A DNA stretch of 64,000 nt from Streptomyces sp. ADI96-02 (GTDB lineage Bacteria; Actinomycetota; Actinomycetes; Streptomycetales; Streptomycetaceae). The notes beneath the pieces are model-generated. The model was not told the origin of the DNA, searched no databases, and saw only the letters and a list, made by a program, of their open reading frames with translations. Of this stretch, positions 18,421 to 26,163 are shown in pieces. Positions within the stretch are counted from its first letter, which is position 1, and every line of letters begins with the position of its first letter. The stretch covers positions 1,416,727-1,480,726 of the forward strand of contig NZ_ML123034.1 of the NCBI RefSeq assembly GCF_003846185.1, written 5' to 3'. A program made the position numbers and the translations under genes.

Positions 18421-18447
18421 ACCCTACAGGCCGCCCTTCGGCGTCAG
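18421..18447 (-). promoter_or_regulatory. Possible leaderless promoter of the ABC operon
   Basis: On the minus strand a TAGGGT hexamer (18421-18426) lies 8 nt before the GTG, with CTGACG (18442-18447) 15 nt further upstream. The -10 match is good, and the -35 match and spacing are mediocre. Confidence 0.4.
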
Positions 18448-18540
18448 CAGGCGTCCAGGGCTTATGTGTCTTCCCAGGTCAGCACCGTATTTTCCCTACA
18501 GTCCCCGACATTCCGCGAGAGCGTCGCGAGAGGACGTGAG

Positions 18541-18589
18541 ACGGCGAAGGCCGAACGCGGTGAACTTCCCCGGGTCCGGGCTTCGCCGT
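18541..18589 (-). terminator. Possible hairpin after the small ORF
   Basis: ACGGCGAAG and its exact complement (18541-18549 and 18581-18589) flank a 31-nt GC-rich loop just downstream, on the minus strand, of the 59-residue ORF. The long loop makes it a weak terminator candidate. Confidence 0.3.
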
Positions 18590-18597
18590 TCCCCGGG

Positions 18598-18777
18598 TCA
18601 GCTCCGCTCCTCGTCCTCCGGCTGGTCATCGCCGGGAGCGGCGTCCGAGGTTCCACCGGCTGTGTCGGGGTCGCAGGTGGTTCTCACCTGTAGCAACCCG
18701 TCCGTTCCGAACATCTCCATCAACCGCGCCAGGTGGGCTCGGGCCGTGCTGCGGCCGGGCATCTCTCCGGTGGTCAC
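18598..18777 (-). CDS. 59-residue protein coupled to the HATPase gene
   Basis: A short ORF, easily missed by length cut-offs. The GTG at 18777 overlaps the TGA of the ATP-binding gene (GTGA), with GGAGG 8-9 nt upstream (TGGAGGTGCGCGG), which is strong translational evidence. The product starts VTTGEMPGRSTARAHLARL, contains a basic amphipathic N-terminal half with MEMFGTDGLLQV, and ends in a very acidic tail, DDQPEDEERS. I know of no function. Similar short ORFs follow XRE/HATPase pairs in other Streptomyces genomes as I recall. Confidence 0.75.
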   Translation of the reverse strand: MTTGEMPGRSTARAHLARLMEMFGTDGLLQVRTTCDPDTAGGTSDAAPGDDQPEDEERS

Positions 18778-19181
18778 CCGCGCACCTCCAGGTCAGCCCA
18801 CACCCGCTTGCCCCATGGCAGCGGGTCGGCACCCCACTCGGTCGCCGGCTTCTCCACGAGCGCGAGGCCGCGCCCGCCCTCGTCCTCGGGGCCCGAGTCC
18901 CTACGCACGGGGTATCGCCGGGAGAAGTCCACGACGGCGACACGCACCCGATCCTCTTCGGGTCGATCGATCGTGATCCGGATGGATCCCCGCTGGGCGT
19001 GCCGCACGGCGTTCGCCACCAGCTCGGTGACGATCAGGGCCCCGTCGTCGGCCAGGTCCTCCAGGCCCCAGGCGGATAAGGCGACGCGGACCAGACGGCG
19101 CGCGGCGGCGGCGCTTGCGGACTCACGCGGCAGGGTCTCGCTGTACCCGGGGCGCCCGGTCGGGCGCGGAGAGGCGGCCAT
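18774..19181 (-). CDS. HATPase_c-domain regulatory protein (anti-sigma-like)
   Basis: A single-domain GHKL ATPase of about 135 residues. The N-box ELVANAVRHA (Glu and Asn for Mg-ATP) and G-box region DEGGRGLALVEKPATEWG are visible. This is the RsbW/SpoIIAB-like architecture common in Streptomyces, where these proteins bind ATP and regulate partners; kinase activity is not established. ATG at 19181 and GTG at 19187 are both possible. It lies between an XRE regulator upstream and a coupled 59-residue ORF downstream, all on the minus strand. Confidence 0.88.
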   Translation of the reverse strand: MAASPRPTGRPGYSETLPRESASAAAARRLVRVALSAWGLEDLADDGALIVTELVANAVRHAQRGSIRITIDRPEEDRVRVAVVDFSRRYPVRRDSGPEDEGGRGLALVEKPATEWGADPLPWGKRVWADLEVRG

Positions 19182-19353
19182 GGTCACCGGGCACGCCCCC
19201 CATGCCCGTGCTCCCGGCCCGGGGCTCTGCGGGGTGGGAACGGGCAGACGGCGCGGCGTACGAAGGAGGTCATGGTCTCCACCGTGACGACCCCGCTCCA
19301 GCGGTTCAATGACAGTCCGGCGGACCGTCAGGCCGAAGTATCAAAGGCGTAGT

Positions 19354-20508
19354 TCAGAGCGGCAGACCCACCAGGTCGGCAAGTTGACGCGTCTCGGTGG
19401 TGAGGGTGCGCCGCCGGGCGATCGTGTCGGCCAGCGTGTCCCGGGCATAGGGCTGCTCTGCGATCCATTCCGGGGCCTCGGCAGCCACCTCCCCCAGCAC
19501 TTCGAGAGCGCGGCCGTGCTGACGCGTCATGGTGTACGCCTTCGCCACATCGAGCCTGTGACGGTGGTACTCGGACCCGGTGCCGCCCTTCAGCCGAGGG
19601 GCGATCTCCAGCACCTCGTCCGGCCGGTCCGTCACGACGCCCTGTTCGGCGGCCTTGTACGCCACCGTGGCAGGCCCCCAGGTGGCGATCCGCACATCCC
19701 CGTGGCGGAGCGGCCCCGTGGCGACGGCCGCCGACCGGGCGAGGCGCAGCATGTCGGCGGCCTCGCCTCCCCGGTTGTCCCGGAGAGCTGCCGCGTGTCC
19801 CTGGATCAGCAGCCATCCCCAGGCGGCGATCTCTTCGGCGGTCGCCCGGGACAGGCGGGGTTCGGCGTCGTCGGCCCACTTCACCGCCATGGCACGGGCT
19901 GCGTCGAACCGTCCCTGCCTCACCAGCAGCCACGTCCAGGTGGTGACGACGCTTGCGGCCCGTAGGCGGTCCGGAGCCTCGTCCAGGGCGCGGCGCAGCG
20001 CGGTCTCTGCGGCGGCGAACTGCCGGGCCCCCGTCAGGGTCGATCCCGCGATCTGGAGAAGCTGAGCGCGGGCCGACCGTGCGGCAGGTGAGTCCCCGAG
20101 GGCTTCGGCGTCCCGCAGCAGCGGCACCAGGAGGTCCACGGCCTCACGCATCCGCTTGCCGAAGTGGGCGGCCCTGACGGTCTCCAGGCCGTCCCGGACG
20201 CCCCGGGTCGTCGGCTCCTCGTCGGGCTGCTCGGCGGGGCGTTCCACGGCTCGCTGGAGGGCTTGCCACGGCTCGGGCGCGGGGTGGGGCTCGGCGGGCG
20301 CACGCGCTACCAGCGTGGTGGTGGGCACCCGGAGGGCGGCGGCCAGCTTCCGGGCCGTCTCCATGCGGGTGTCGGCCAACACGCCCTGTTCCAGTTCGGT
20401 GATCAGCGAGTGGCTGACCTTCGAGGCGCGCGCCAGTTCCCGCTGCGAGAGGCCGCGCCGCTTGCGGATCTCGCGCAGCCGGTCCCCGAGGCCGTGTTCG
20501 TCGGACAT
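19354..20508 (-). CDS. XRE-family regulator with C-terminal TPR-like domain
   Basis: A 384-residue DNA-binding protein. Residues about 8-62 form a Cro/CI helix-turn-helix (RLREIRKRRGLSQRELARAS then VSHSLITELEQG), followed by about 300 residues of helical repeats rich in Ala/Arg (for example AETALRRALDEAPDRLRAA), a layout used by peptide-sensing or developmental regulators. The ATG at 20508 has GGAGGG 5 nt upstream, so longer in-frame readings are excluded. It heads a minus-strand group with the HATPase and the small ORF, which may be its regulatory partners. Confidence 0.9.
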   Translation of the reverse strand: MSDEHGLGDRLREIRKRRGLSQRELARASKVSHSLITELEQGVLADTRMETARKLAAALRVPTTTLVARAPAEPHPAPEPWQALQRAVERPAEQPDEEPTTRGVRDGLETVRAAHFGKRMREAVDLLVPLLRDAEALGDSPAARSARAQLLQIAGSTLTGARQFAAAETALRRALDEAPDRLRAASVVTTWTWLLVRQGRFDAARAMAVKWADDAEPRLSRATAEEIAAWGWLLIQGHAAALRDNRGGEAADMLRLARSAAVATGPLRHGDVRIATWGPATVAYKAAEQGVVTDRPDEVLEIAPRLKGGTGSEYHRHRLDVAKAYTMTRQHGRALEVLGEVAAEAPEWIAEQPYARDTLADTIARRRTLTTETRQLADLVGLPL

Positions 20509-20611
20509 GGGCCCTCCTTCGATGCTCCCTCCCGACGGTACCCAGGCAGCGTGACTCCGTGGTAACCAACTGGTGCCGGGCGGCCGGGCGGCCGGGCGCG
20601 AGCGCCGGCCG

Positions 20612-21865
20612 CTACTCCGGCGCGGGCGTGTGCTCGGCCGCCGCGCGCACGTCGATCTCGCGCCAGAAGCCCGCCCGGATCGCGTAGCGGTCGTGCTCGT
20701 CGATCTGGTCGTCCTTGTGGGCGAGGAGGCCGAAGCGGGCCGCGTACCGCAGGAGTTCGCCGTCGATGCGGTGCGGGATGCGCGGGTACATGGTGGACAG
20801 CTTCTGGAGGTGGGCCGTCTCCGGGAGCCGTTCCATCCAGCGCCGGGCGAAGACCTGGCCCACCTCGAACGGGTCGCCGCCCACGGTGGTGATGTCCTCC
20901 TCGCGGTCCGCCCAGCGCTGTTCGGCGCTGGTGAGCTGGGCGAGGGTGGGCAGCGAGGCGGTCTCCGGGGGTTCGCCGAGCGGGCCGCCGCGCTCCACCC
21001 AGCCGCGGTCGGAGGACCAGCGCAGCGTGGCGTTGGCGGCGGGCGCCGGCTGCTGCCGCTCCGCCGCGGGCCCGTGGGCGCGGAGCGCGGCCAGGTCCTT
21101 GGGGGTGGGGACGCCCTTGTGGCCGTGGGCGGGCGGCGCCTCGGCGCGGCCGGCGTCGCTGTCGGCGGGGGCGGCGGCGCCGTTGCGGGCGGCTGCCGCC
21201 TGGGCCTCGGAGGCCCGCTCGGCGGAGGCGGCGAGGGCGGCCTCGGGCAGCGGCGCGGAGAGGATGGCGGCGATCTCGGGGCGGGGGGCGGGCGGCGGCG
21301 GGCAGACGCCCGCGGTGTCCTTGGCGCGGACGGCCCGGGTGATCCAGTCCCGGTCGAGGACGCGCCGCTCGTCCGCCTCGGCGACCAGGTCCTCGGACTG
21401 GTTGTAGTCGCCGTCGGCGGCCTGGACGGCCCACAGGTGGACGGCGACACCGTGCTCCTTGGCGGACATCAGGCCGGGCAGCAGATCGCCGTCGCCCGTC
21501 ACCAGGACCACGTCGGAGCAGGCTCTGTTTCTGGCCAGCTCGGTGAGTTCGGCGTGCATGGCCGCGTCGACGCCCTTCTGCGCCCACCGCCCGTCGCTGC
21601 GGGTCAGGGCCCCGAGCCGTACGGTCACGCGCGGCATCACCCGGAGTCTGCGGTGCTCCGGCTGGGGTACGCGGTCGGGTGCGCCGTCGAACCAGTAGAT
21701 GCGCAGCAGTGGCTGCTGCGTGTCGGCCTCGGCGCGCTCGCGCAGCCCCTGGATGAGGGCGGCGTGGTCGACGGTGATGCGGGAACGGGCGGGCTCTCCG
21801 GCCAGCAGGCTCGCGGCTGCGCCCAGCAAGTAGCCGGCGTCCACCAGGACGACGCAACGGTCCAC
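20612..21865 (-). CDS. NYN-domain (LabA/PIN-like) putative nuclease
   Basis: A 417-residue protein. Residues 1-170 form a NYN/PIN-like domain with conserved acidic residues in VVLVDAGYLLGA (Asp9), KGVDAAMHAEL and TGDGDLLPG, a pattern expected to bind metal and cleave RNA. A Pro/Ala-rich linker (about 190-300) leads to a helical C-terminal domain ending near EHDRYAIRAGFWREI. The GTG at 21865 is preferred over 21874 because GGAAGAGG is 9 nt upstream of it but abuts the other. The substrate is unknown. It stands alone between the XRE regulator and a divergent small gene. Confidence 0.85.
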   Translation of the reverse strand: MDRCVVLVDAGYLLGAAASLLAGEPARSRITVDHAALIQGLRERAEADTQQPLLRIYWFDGAPDRVPQPEHRRLRVMPRVTVRLGALTRSDGRWAQKGVDAAMHAELTELARNRACSDVVLVTGDGDLLPGLMSAKEHGVAVHLWAVQAADGDYNQSEDLVAEADERRVLDRDWITRAVRAKDTAGVCPPPPAPRPEIAAILSAPLPEAALAASAERASEAQAAAARNGAAAPADSDAGRAEAPPAHGHKGVPTPKDLAALRAHGPAAERQQPAPAANATLRWSSDRGWVERGGPLGEPPETASLPTLAQLTSAEQRWADREEDITTVGGDPFEVGQVFARRWMERLPETAHLQKLSTMYPRIPHRIDGELLRYAARFGLLAHKDDQIDEHDRYAIRAGFWREIDVRAAAEHTPAPE

Positions 21866-22164
21866 GCGTTCCACCCTCTTCCAGGGGTTCGGGAACGGTT
21901 CAGCGGCCCGTCCCTCGGTGACCGGGTCCGCTTACCCAGGGTTTGCTTCGAGTCTGCCCGACCGCACAGGGGTTAACGGCCGGAACTGGATCATCGGCGT
22001 GGCGAATCGGGAAAGGAGCCGCGAAGGCGTGACGCGGGAGGCGGGGCCGGAGGCACTGCGGATACCACTACGTACCGTAATGCCCCGACATGCACGATGT
22101 GCGGGGCTATGTGAATCTGGCATCGGTCCTGGCCCCACAGGACTCCCCACAGGAGGCATTCACC
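21866..22164. other. Divergent intergenic region
   Basis: 299 nt separate the NYN gene and the 58-residue gene. It holds an imperfect hairpin of CCCCG...CGGGG arms at about 22082-22105 and the palindrome TACGTA just before it. I see no convincing promoter hexamers. An ATG at 22090 is in frame with the small gene, but the AGGAGG at 22151 argues for the later start. Confidence 0.5.
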
Positions 22165-22341
22165 ATGGCGAAGAACAAGAACCGCAAGCAGGGCCGGCAG
22201 GACCGCACCTCCGCGTCGGAGACCGGCGCGGAGCAGGCGAAGTCGTCGTCGTTCGAGTCGCAGAGCTCCTCGCAGTCCCAGTCCCAGGGCAGCCCGTCGG
22301 ACGTCTCGCGCAAGCACCAGCGGCGCTTCGGCCACAACTGA
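22165..22341 (+). CDS. 58-residue Ser/Gln-rich basic protein
   Basis: A tiny soluble protein: basic N-terminus (MAKNKNRKQGRQDR), a low-complexity middle dominated by Ser and Gln, and the tail SRKHQRRFGHN. It has AGGAGG 8 nt upstream and its own strong terminator, so it is expressed as a unit. I recognise the pattern as a small conserved Streptomyces protein but know no function; the composition recalls small acid-soluble or nucleic-acid-binding proteins, which is inference only. Confidence 0.82.
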   Translation: MAKNKNRKQGRQDRTSASETGAEQAKSSSFESQSSSQSQSQGSPSDVSRKHQRRFGHN

Positions 22342-22371
22342 CCGAACGGCCGCCCGCGGCGACGGACGGCG

Positions 22372-22405
22372 GAAGGGGCGTCCCGCACACGCGGGACGCC
22401 CCTTC
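22372..22405. terminator. Strong bidirectional terminator
   Basis: A perfect 15-bp stem (22372-22386 and 22391-22405) with a 4-nt ACAC loop lies between the small plus-strand gene and the convergent dnaE stop. The arms begin GAAGGGG and end CCCCTTC, giving a short T-rich tail in the plus direction and A/G in the other. Confidence 0.85.
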
Positions 22406-22443
22406 TCCTGGTGTCCGGACCGATCAGCGCCGGTCAGCGCCGG

Positions 22444-25400
22444 TCAGCCGGCCAGGCAGGACGGGCCGAGCAGGACCTTCAGGTCGCCGAAGAGCGCCGG
22501 GTCGGGCTTGACCCGGTGGCGGTCGAGCCGCAGGACGGTGGTCTTGCGGGGCCCCTGGAGCCTGATGCGCACCTCGGTGTCGCCCCGGTGATGGCTCAGG
22601 ACCTCACCGAGCCGGGTGACCATGGGCGGGGTGATCTTCACCGTGGGGATGGTGAGGATCACGGGCGCGTTGCTCCCGGCGTTCGAGATGTCGGGGACCT
22701 GCATCTCCATGGCGACCAGCCGCGGCACGTCCTCGCGCTTGTCCAGGCGTCCCTTGACGAAGACGACGGTGTCCTCGACGAGCTGGGTGGAGACGAGCTG
22801 GTAGGTCGCGGGGAAGAACATGCACTCGATGGAGCCGGCCAGGTCCTCGACGGTGGCGATCGCCCAGGCGTTGCCCTGCTTGGTCATCTTGCGCTGGAGG
22901 CCGGAGATGATGCCGCCGAGGGTCACGATCGCGCCGTCCGCGTGCTCCCCGCCGGTGAGCTGCGAGATCGAGGAGTCGGCCTTGTCGGAGAGCACGTGCT
23001 CCAGACCGAAGAGCGGGTGGTCGGACACGTACAGACCGAGCATCTCGCGCTCCTGGGCGAGCAGGTAGGACTTCTCCCACTCGACGTCGGAGAACTCCAC
23101 GTCGAGCCCGAAGCCCGGCTCGCTGCTGTCCTCCTCGCCCATGCCGCCGAAGAGGTCGAACTGCCCCTCGGCCTCCTTGCGCTTGACCTGCACCACGTTG
23201 TCGATCATCGGCTCGTGGTGGGCGACCAGGCCCTTGCGGGTGTGGCCCATCTCGTCGAAGGCGCCGGCCTTGATGAGGGATTCGACGGTGCGCTTGTTGC
23301 AGACGACCGCCTCGACCTTGTCGAGGAAGTCGGGGAAGCTGCTGTACTTCCCCTTCGCCTTGCGCGACCGGATGATCGAGTCGACGACGTTCTGGCCGAC
23401 GTTGCGCACGGCCGTCAGGCCGAACAGGATCACGTCGTCACCCTGGGCGGCGAAGTTGGACAGCGACTCGTTGACGTTGGGCGGCAGCACCTTGATGCCC
23501 ATGCGGCGGCACTCGTTGAGGTAGACCGCGGACTTGTCCTTGTCGTCCTTGACCGAGGTCAGCAGGGCGGCCATGTACTCGGCGGGGTAGTTCGCCTTGA
23601 GATAGGCGGTCCAGTAGGTGACCAGCCCGTACGCCGAGGAGTGCGCCTTGTTGAAGGCGTAGCCGGCGAACGGCACCAGGACGTCCCAGAGCGCCTTGAT
23701 CGCCGCGTCCGAGAAGCCCTTCTCCTTGGCGCCCTTCTCGAAGAGGACGAAGTTCTTCGCCAGCTCCTCGGGCTTCTTCTTGCCCATTACGCGGCGCAGG
23801 ATGTCGGCCTCGCCGAGCGAGTAGCCGGCGACGATCTGGGCGGCCTTCTGGACCTGCTCCTGGTAGACGATCAGCCCGTAGGTGAGGCCGAGGACCTCCT
23901 TGAGGGGTTCCTCCAGCTCCGGGTGGATCGGGGTGATCTCCTGGCGGGCGTTCTTGCGCTCGGCGTAGTTCGTGTGGGAGTTCATGCCCATCGGGCCCGG
24001 CCGGTAGAGGGCCGAGACGGCGGAGATGTCCTCGAAGTTGTCGGGCTGCATCTGGCGCAGCAGGGAGCGCATCGGCCCGCCGTCGAACTGGAAGACGCCG
24101 AGCGTGTCGCCCCGGCAGAGCAGTTCGTACGTCTTCGGGTCGTCCAGCGGCAGCGAGAGCATCTCCAGGTCGATGCCCTTGTTGGACTTCACCATCTTGA
24201 TGGCGTCGTCCATGATCGTCAGGTTGCGCAGGCCGAGGAAGTCCATCTTCAGCAGGCCGAGCGACTCGCACTGCGGGTAGTCCCACTGCGTGATGGTGAC
24301 GCCGTCGGTGTGCCGGACCCAGACCGGGGCGTGGTCGACGATGGGCTCGCTGGACATGATGACGCCCGCGGCGTGCACGCCCATCTGCCGGACCAGTCCC
24401 TCGACGCCCTTGGCGGTGTCGATGACCTTCTTGACGTCCGGTTCGCTCTCGTACATCCCCCGGATCTCGCCCGCCTCGCTGTAGCGGGGGTGCTTGGGGT
24501 CGGTGATGCCGTTGAGGTCGATGCCCTTGCCGAGGACGTCGGCGGGCATCGCCTTGGTGAGGCGGTCGCCCATGGCGTACGGGTAGCCGAGGACGCGGGC
24601 GGAGTCCTTGATCGCGTTCTTGGCCTTGATCTTGCCGTACGTGCCGATCATGGCGACCTTGTCGGCGCCGTACTTCTCGGTCACGTACCGGATCACCTCG
24701 ACGCGCCGGCGCTCGTCGAAGTCGATGTCGACGTCGGGCATGGAGACGCGTTCGGGGTTGAGGAACCGCTCGAAGATCAGCCCGTGCTCGATCGGGTCGA
24801 GGTCGGTGATGCCCATCGCGTACGACACGATCGAACCGGCGGCGCTGCCTCGGCCGGGGCCGACCGCGATGCCGTTGTTCTTGGCCCACATGATGAAGTC
24901 GGCGACGACCAGGAAGTACCCGGGGAACCCCATCTGGATGATGATGTCCATCTCGTACTCGACCTGCTTCTGGCGGTCCTCGGGCACGCCGTTCGGGAAG
25001 CGGCGCCCCATGCCGGTGCGCACTTCCTCCTGGAACCAGGTGATCTCCGTGAAGCCGTCGGGGATCTCGAACTTCGGCATGAGGTTCTTCGCCTCGAACA
25101 TGCCGGTGGTGTCGATCTGCTGCGCGACCAGGAGGGTGTTGGCGCACCCTTCCTGCCAGGCGTCGGAGGAGTCGACGGCGTACATCTCGTCCGTCGTCTT
25201 GAGGTAGTAGCCGGTGCCGTCGAAGCGGAAGCGGTCCGGATCGGAGAGGTTCTTGCCGGTCTGGATGCAGAGCAGGGCGTCGTGGGCGGTGGCCTCGTGG
25301 GCGTACGTGTAGTGGGAGTCGTTCGTGACGAGCGGCGGGATGTCCAGCTTCTTGCCGATGGCCAGGAGCCCGTCGCGGACCCGGCGCTCGATCTCGATGC

Positions 25401-25983
25401 CGTGGTCCATCAGCTCCAGGAAGTACCGGTCCGCCCCGAAGATGTCCTTGTAGTCGGAGGCCGCCTGGACCGCCTCGTCGAACTGGCCGAGCCGCAGCCG
25501 GGTCTGCACCTCGCCCGAGGGGCAGCCGGTGGACGCGATCAGCCCCTCGGACCACTGGGAGATGGTCTCCTTGTCCATCCGGGGCCACTTCTGGAGCCAG
25601 CCCTCGGCGTACGCGTCGGAGGAGAGCCGGAAGAGGTTGTGCAGTCCGGTCTTGTTCGCCGCCCAGATCGTCTTGTGGGTGTACCCACCGGATCCGGACA
25701 CGTCGTCGCGCTTCTGGTGCGGCTGCCCCCACTGCACCTTGCGCTTGTGCTTGCGCGACTCCGGGGCGACGTACGCCTCGATCCCGATGATCGGCGTGAC
25801 GCCCGCCTTGGTCGCCGAGTGGAAGAAGTCGTAGGCCCCGTGGAGGTTGCCGTGGTCGGTCATCGCGATGTGCGACATGCCCATCTCGTTGCACGCCTCG
25901 AACATGTCCTTGAGCCGCGCGGCACCGTCCAGCAGCGAGTACTGGGTGTGGACGTGCAGGTGCGTGAAGGGCGGCTTGGTCAC
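22444..25983 (-). CDS. dnaE: DNA polymerase III subunit alpha
   Basis: The 1179-residue replicative polymerase catalytic subunit, type DnaE1. The N-terminal PHP domain begins HLHVHTQYSLLDGA (His8, His10, His12). The palm-domain catalytic aspartates are in MPDVDIDFDERRR (near 413-415), preceded by GPGRGSAAGSIVSYAMG. Helix-hairpin-helix and OB domains follow toward the C-terminus. The GTG at 25983 is chosen because the family starts VTKPPFTHLHVH and GGAGG lies 9 nt upstream. It is transcribed alone, divergent from the DUF2252 gene. Confidence 0.98.
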   Translation of the reverse strand: MTKPPFTHLHVHTQYSLLDGAARLKDMFEACNEMGMSHIAMTDHGNLHGAYDFFHSATKAGVTPIIGIEAYVAPESRKHKRKVQWGQPHQKRDDVSGSGGYTHKTIWAANKTGLHNLFRLSSDAYAEGWLQKWPRMDKETISQWSEGLIASTGCPSGEVQTRLRLGQFDEAVQAASDYKDIFGADRYFLELMDHGIEIERRVRDGLLAIGKKLDIPPLVTNDSHYTYAHEATAHDALLCIQTGKNLSDPDRFRFDGTGYYLKTTDEMYAVDSSDAWQEGCANTLLVAQQIDTTGMFEAKNLMPKFEIPDGFTEITWFQEEVRTGMGRRFPNGVPEDRQKQVEYEMDIIIQMGFPGYFLVVADFIMWAKNNGIAVGPGRGSAAGSIVSYAMGITDLDPIEHGLIFERFLNPERVSMPDVDIDFDERRRVEVIRYVTEKYGADKVAMIGTYGKIKAKNAIKDSARVLGYPYAMGDRLTKAMPADVLGKGIDLNGITDPKHPRYSEAGEIRGMYESEPDVKKVIDTAKGVEGLVRQMGVHAAGVIMSSEPIVDHAPVWVRHTDGVTITQWDYPQCESLGLLKMDFLGLRNLTIMDDAIKMVKSNKGIDLEMLSLPLDDPKTYELLCRGDTLGVFQFDGGPMRSLLRQMQPDNFEDISAVSALYRPGPMGMNSHTNYAERKNARQEITPIHPELEEPLKEVLGLTYGLIVYQEQVQKAAQIVAGYSLGEADILRRVMGKKKPEELAKNFVLFEKGAKEKGFSDAAIKALWDVLVPFAGYAFNKAHSSAYGLVTYWTAYLKANYPAEYMAALLTSVKDDKDKSAVYLNECRRMGIKVLPPNVNESLSNFAAQGDDVILFGLTAVRNVGQNVVDSIIRSRKAKGKYSSFPDFLDKVEAVVCNKRTVESLIKAGAFDEMGHTRKGLVAHHEPMIDNVVQVKRKEAEGQFDLFGGMGEEDSSEPGFGLDVEFSDVEWEKSYLLAQEREMLGLYVSDHPLFGLEHVLSDKADSSISQLTGGEHADGAIVTLGGIISGLQRKMTKQGNAWAIATVEDLAGSIECMFFPATYQLVSTQLVEDTVVFVKGRLDKREDVPRLVAMEMQVPDISNAGSNAPVILTIPTVKITPPMVTRLGEVLSHHRGDTEVRIRLQGPRKTTVLRLDRHRVKPDPALFGDLKVLLGPSCLAG

Positions 25984-26163
25984 GGCGTCGGGCCTCCGGG
26001 AAGTCGGGCGATGACGGACGGGGGGACAGCGTGGAAGTCTACGACGTGACGGACTCGGACGACGGGCACTACCCGCGTCCGCCGAGCGTTGGAGAGAGCG
26101 GAACACGTGTCCGTTTTGTCATGTACTCAGTCATGCACGCCAGGTACCAGGAGGCAGCACACG

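Noticed and set aside
20509-21450. Upstream continuation of the XRE reading frame
   Set aside because: Random Pro/Arg/Thr composition overlapping the NYN gene; the ATG at 20508 has an excellent ribosome site.
22090-22164. N-terminal extension of the 58-residue protein
   Set aside because: The AGGAGG at 22151 with proper spacing favours the ATG at 22165, and the extension is uncharacteristic.
22411-26049. 1212-residue plus-strand reading frame opposite dnaE
   Set aside because: GC-driven antisense frame rich in Asp, Val, Leu, Gly and His; dnaE has all catalytic motifs.
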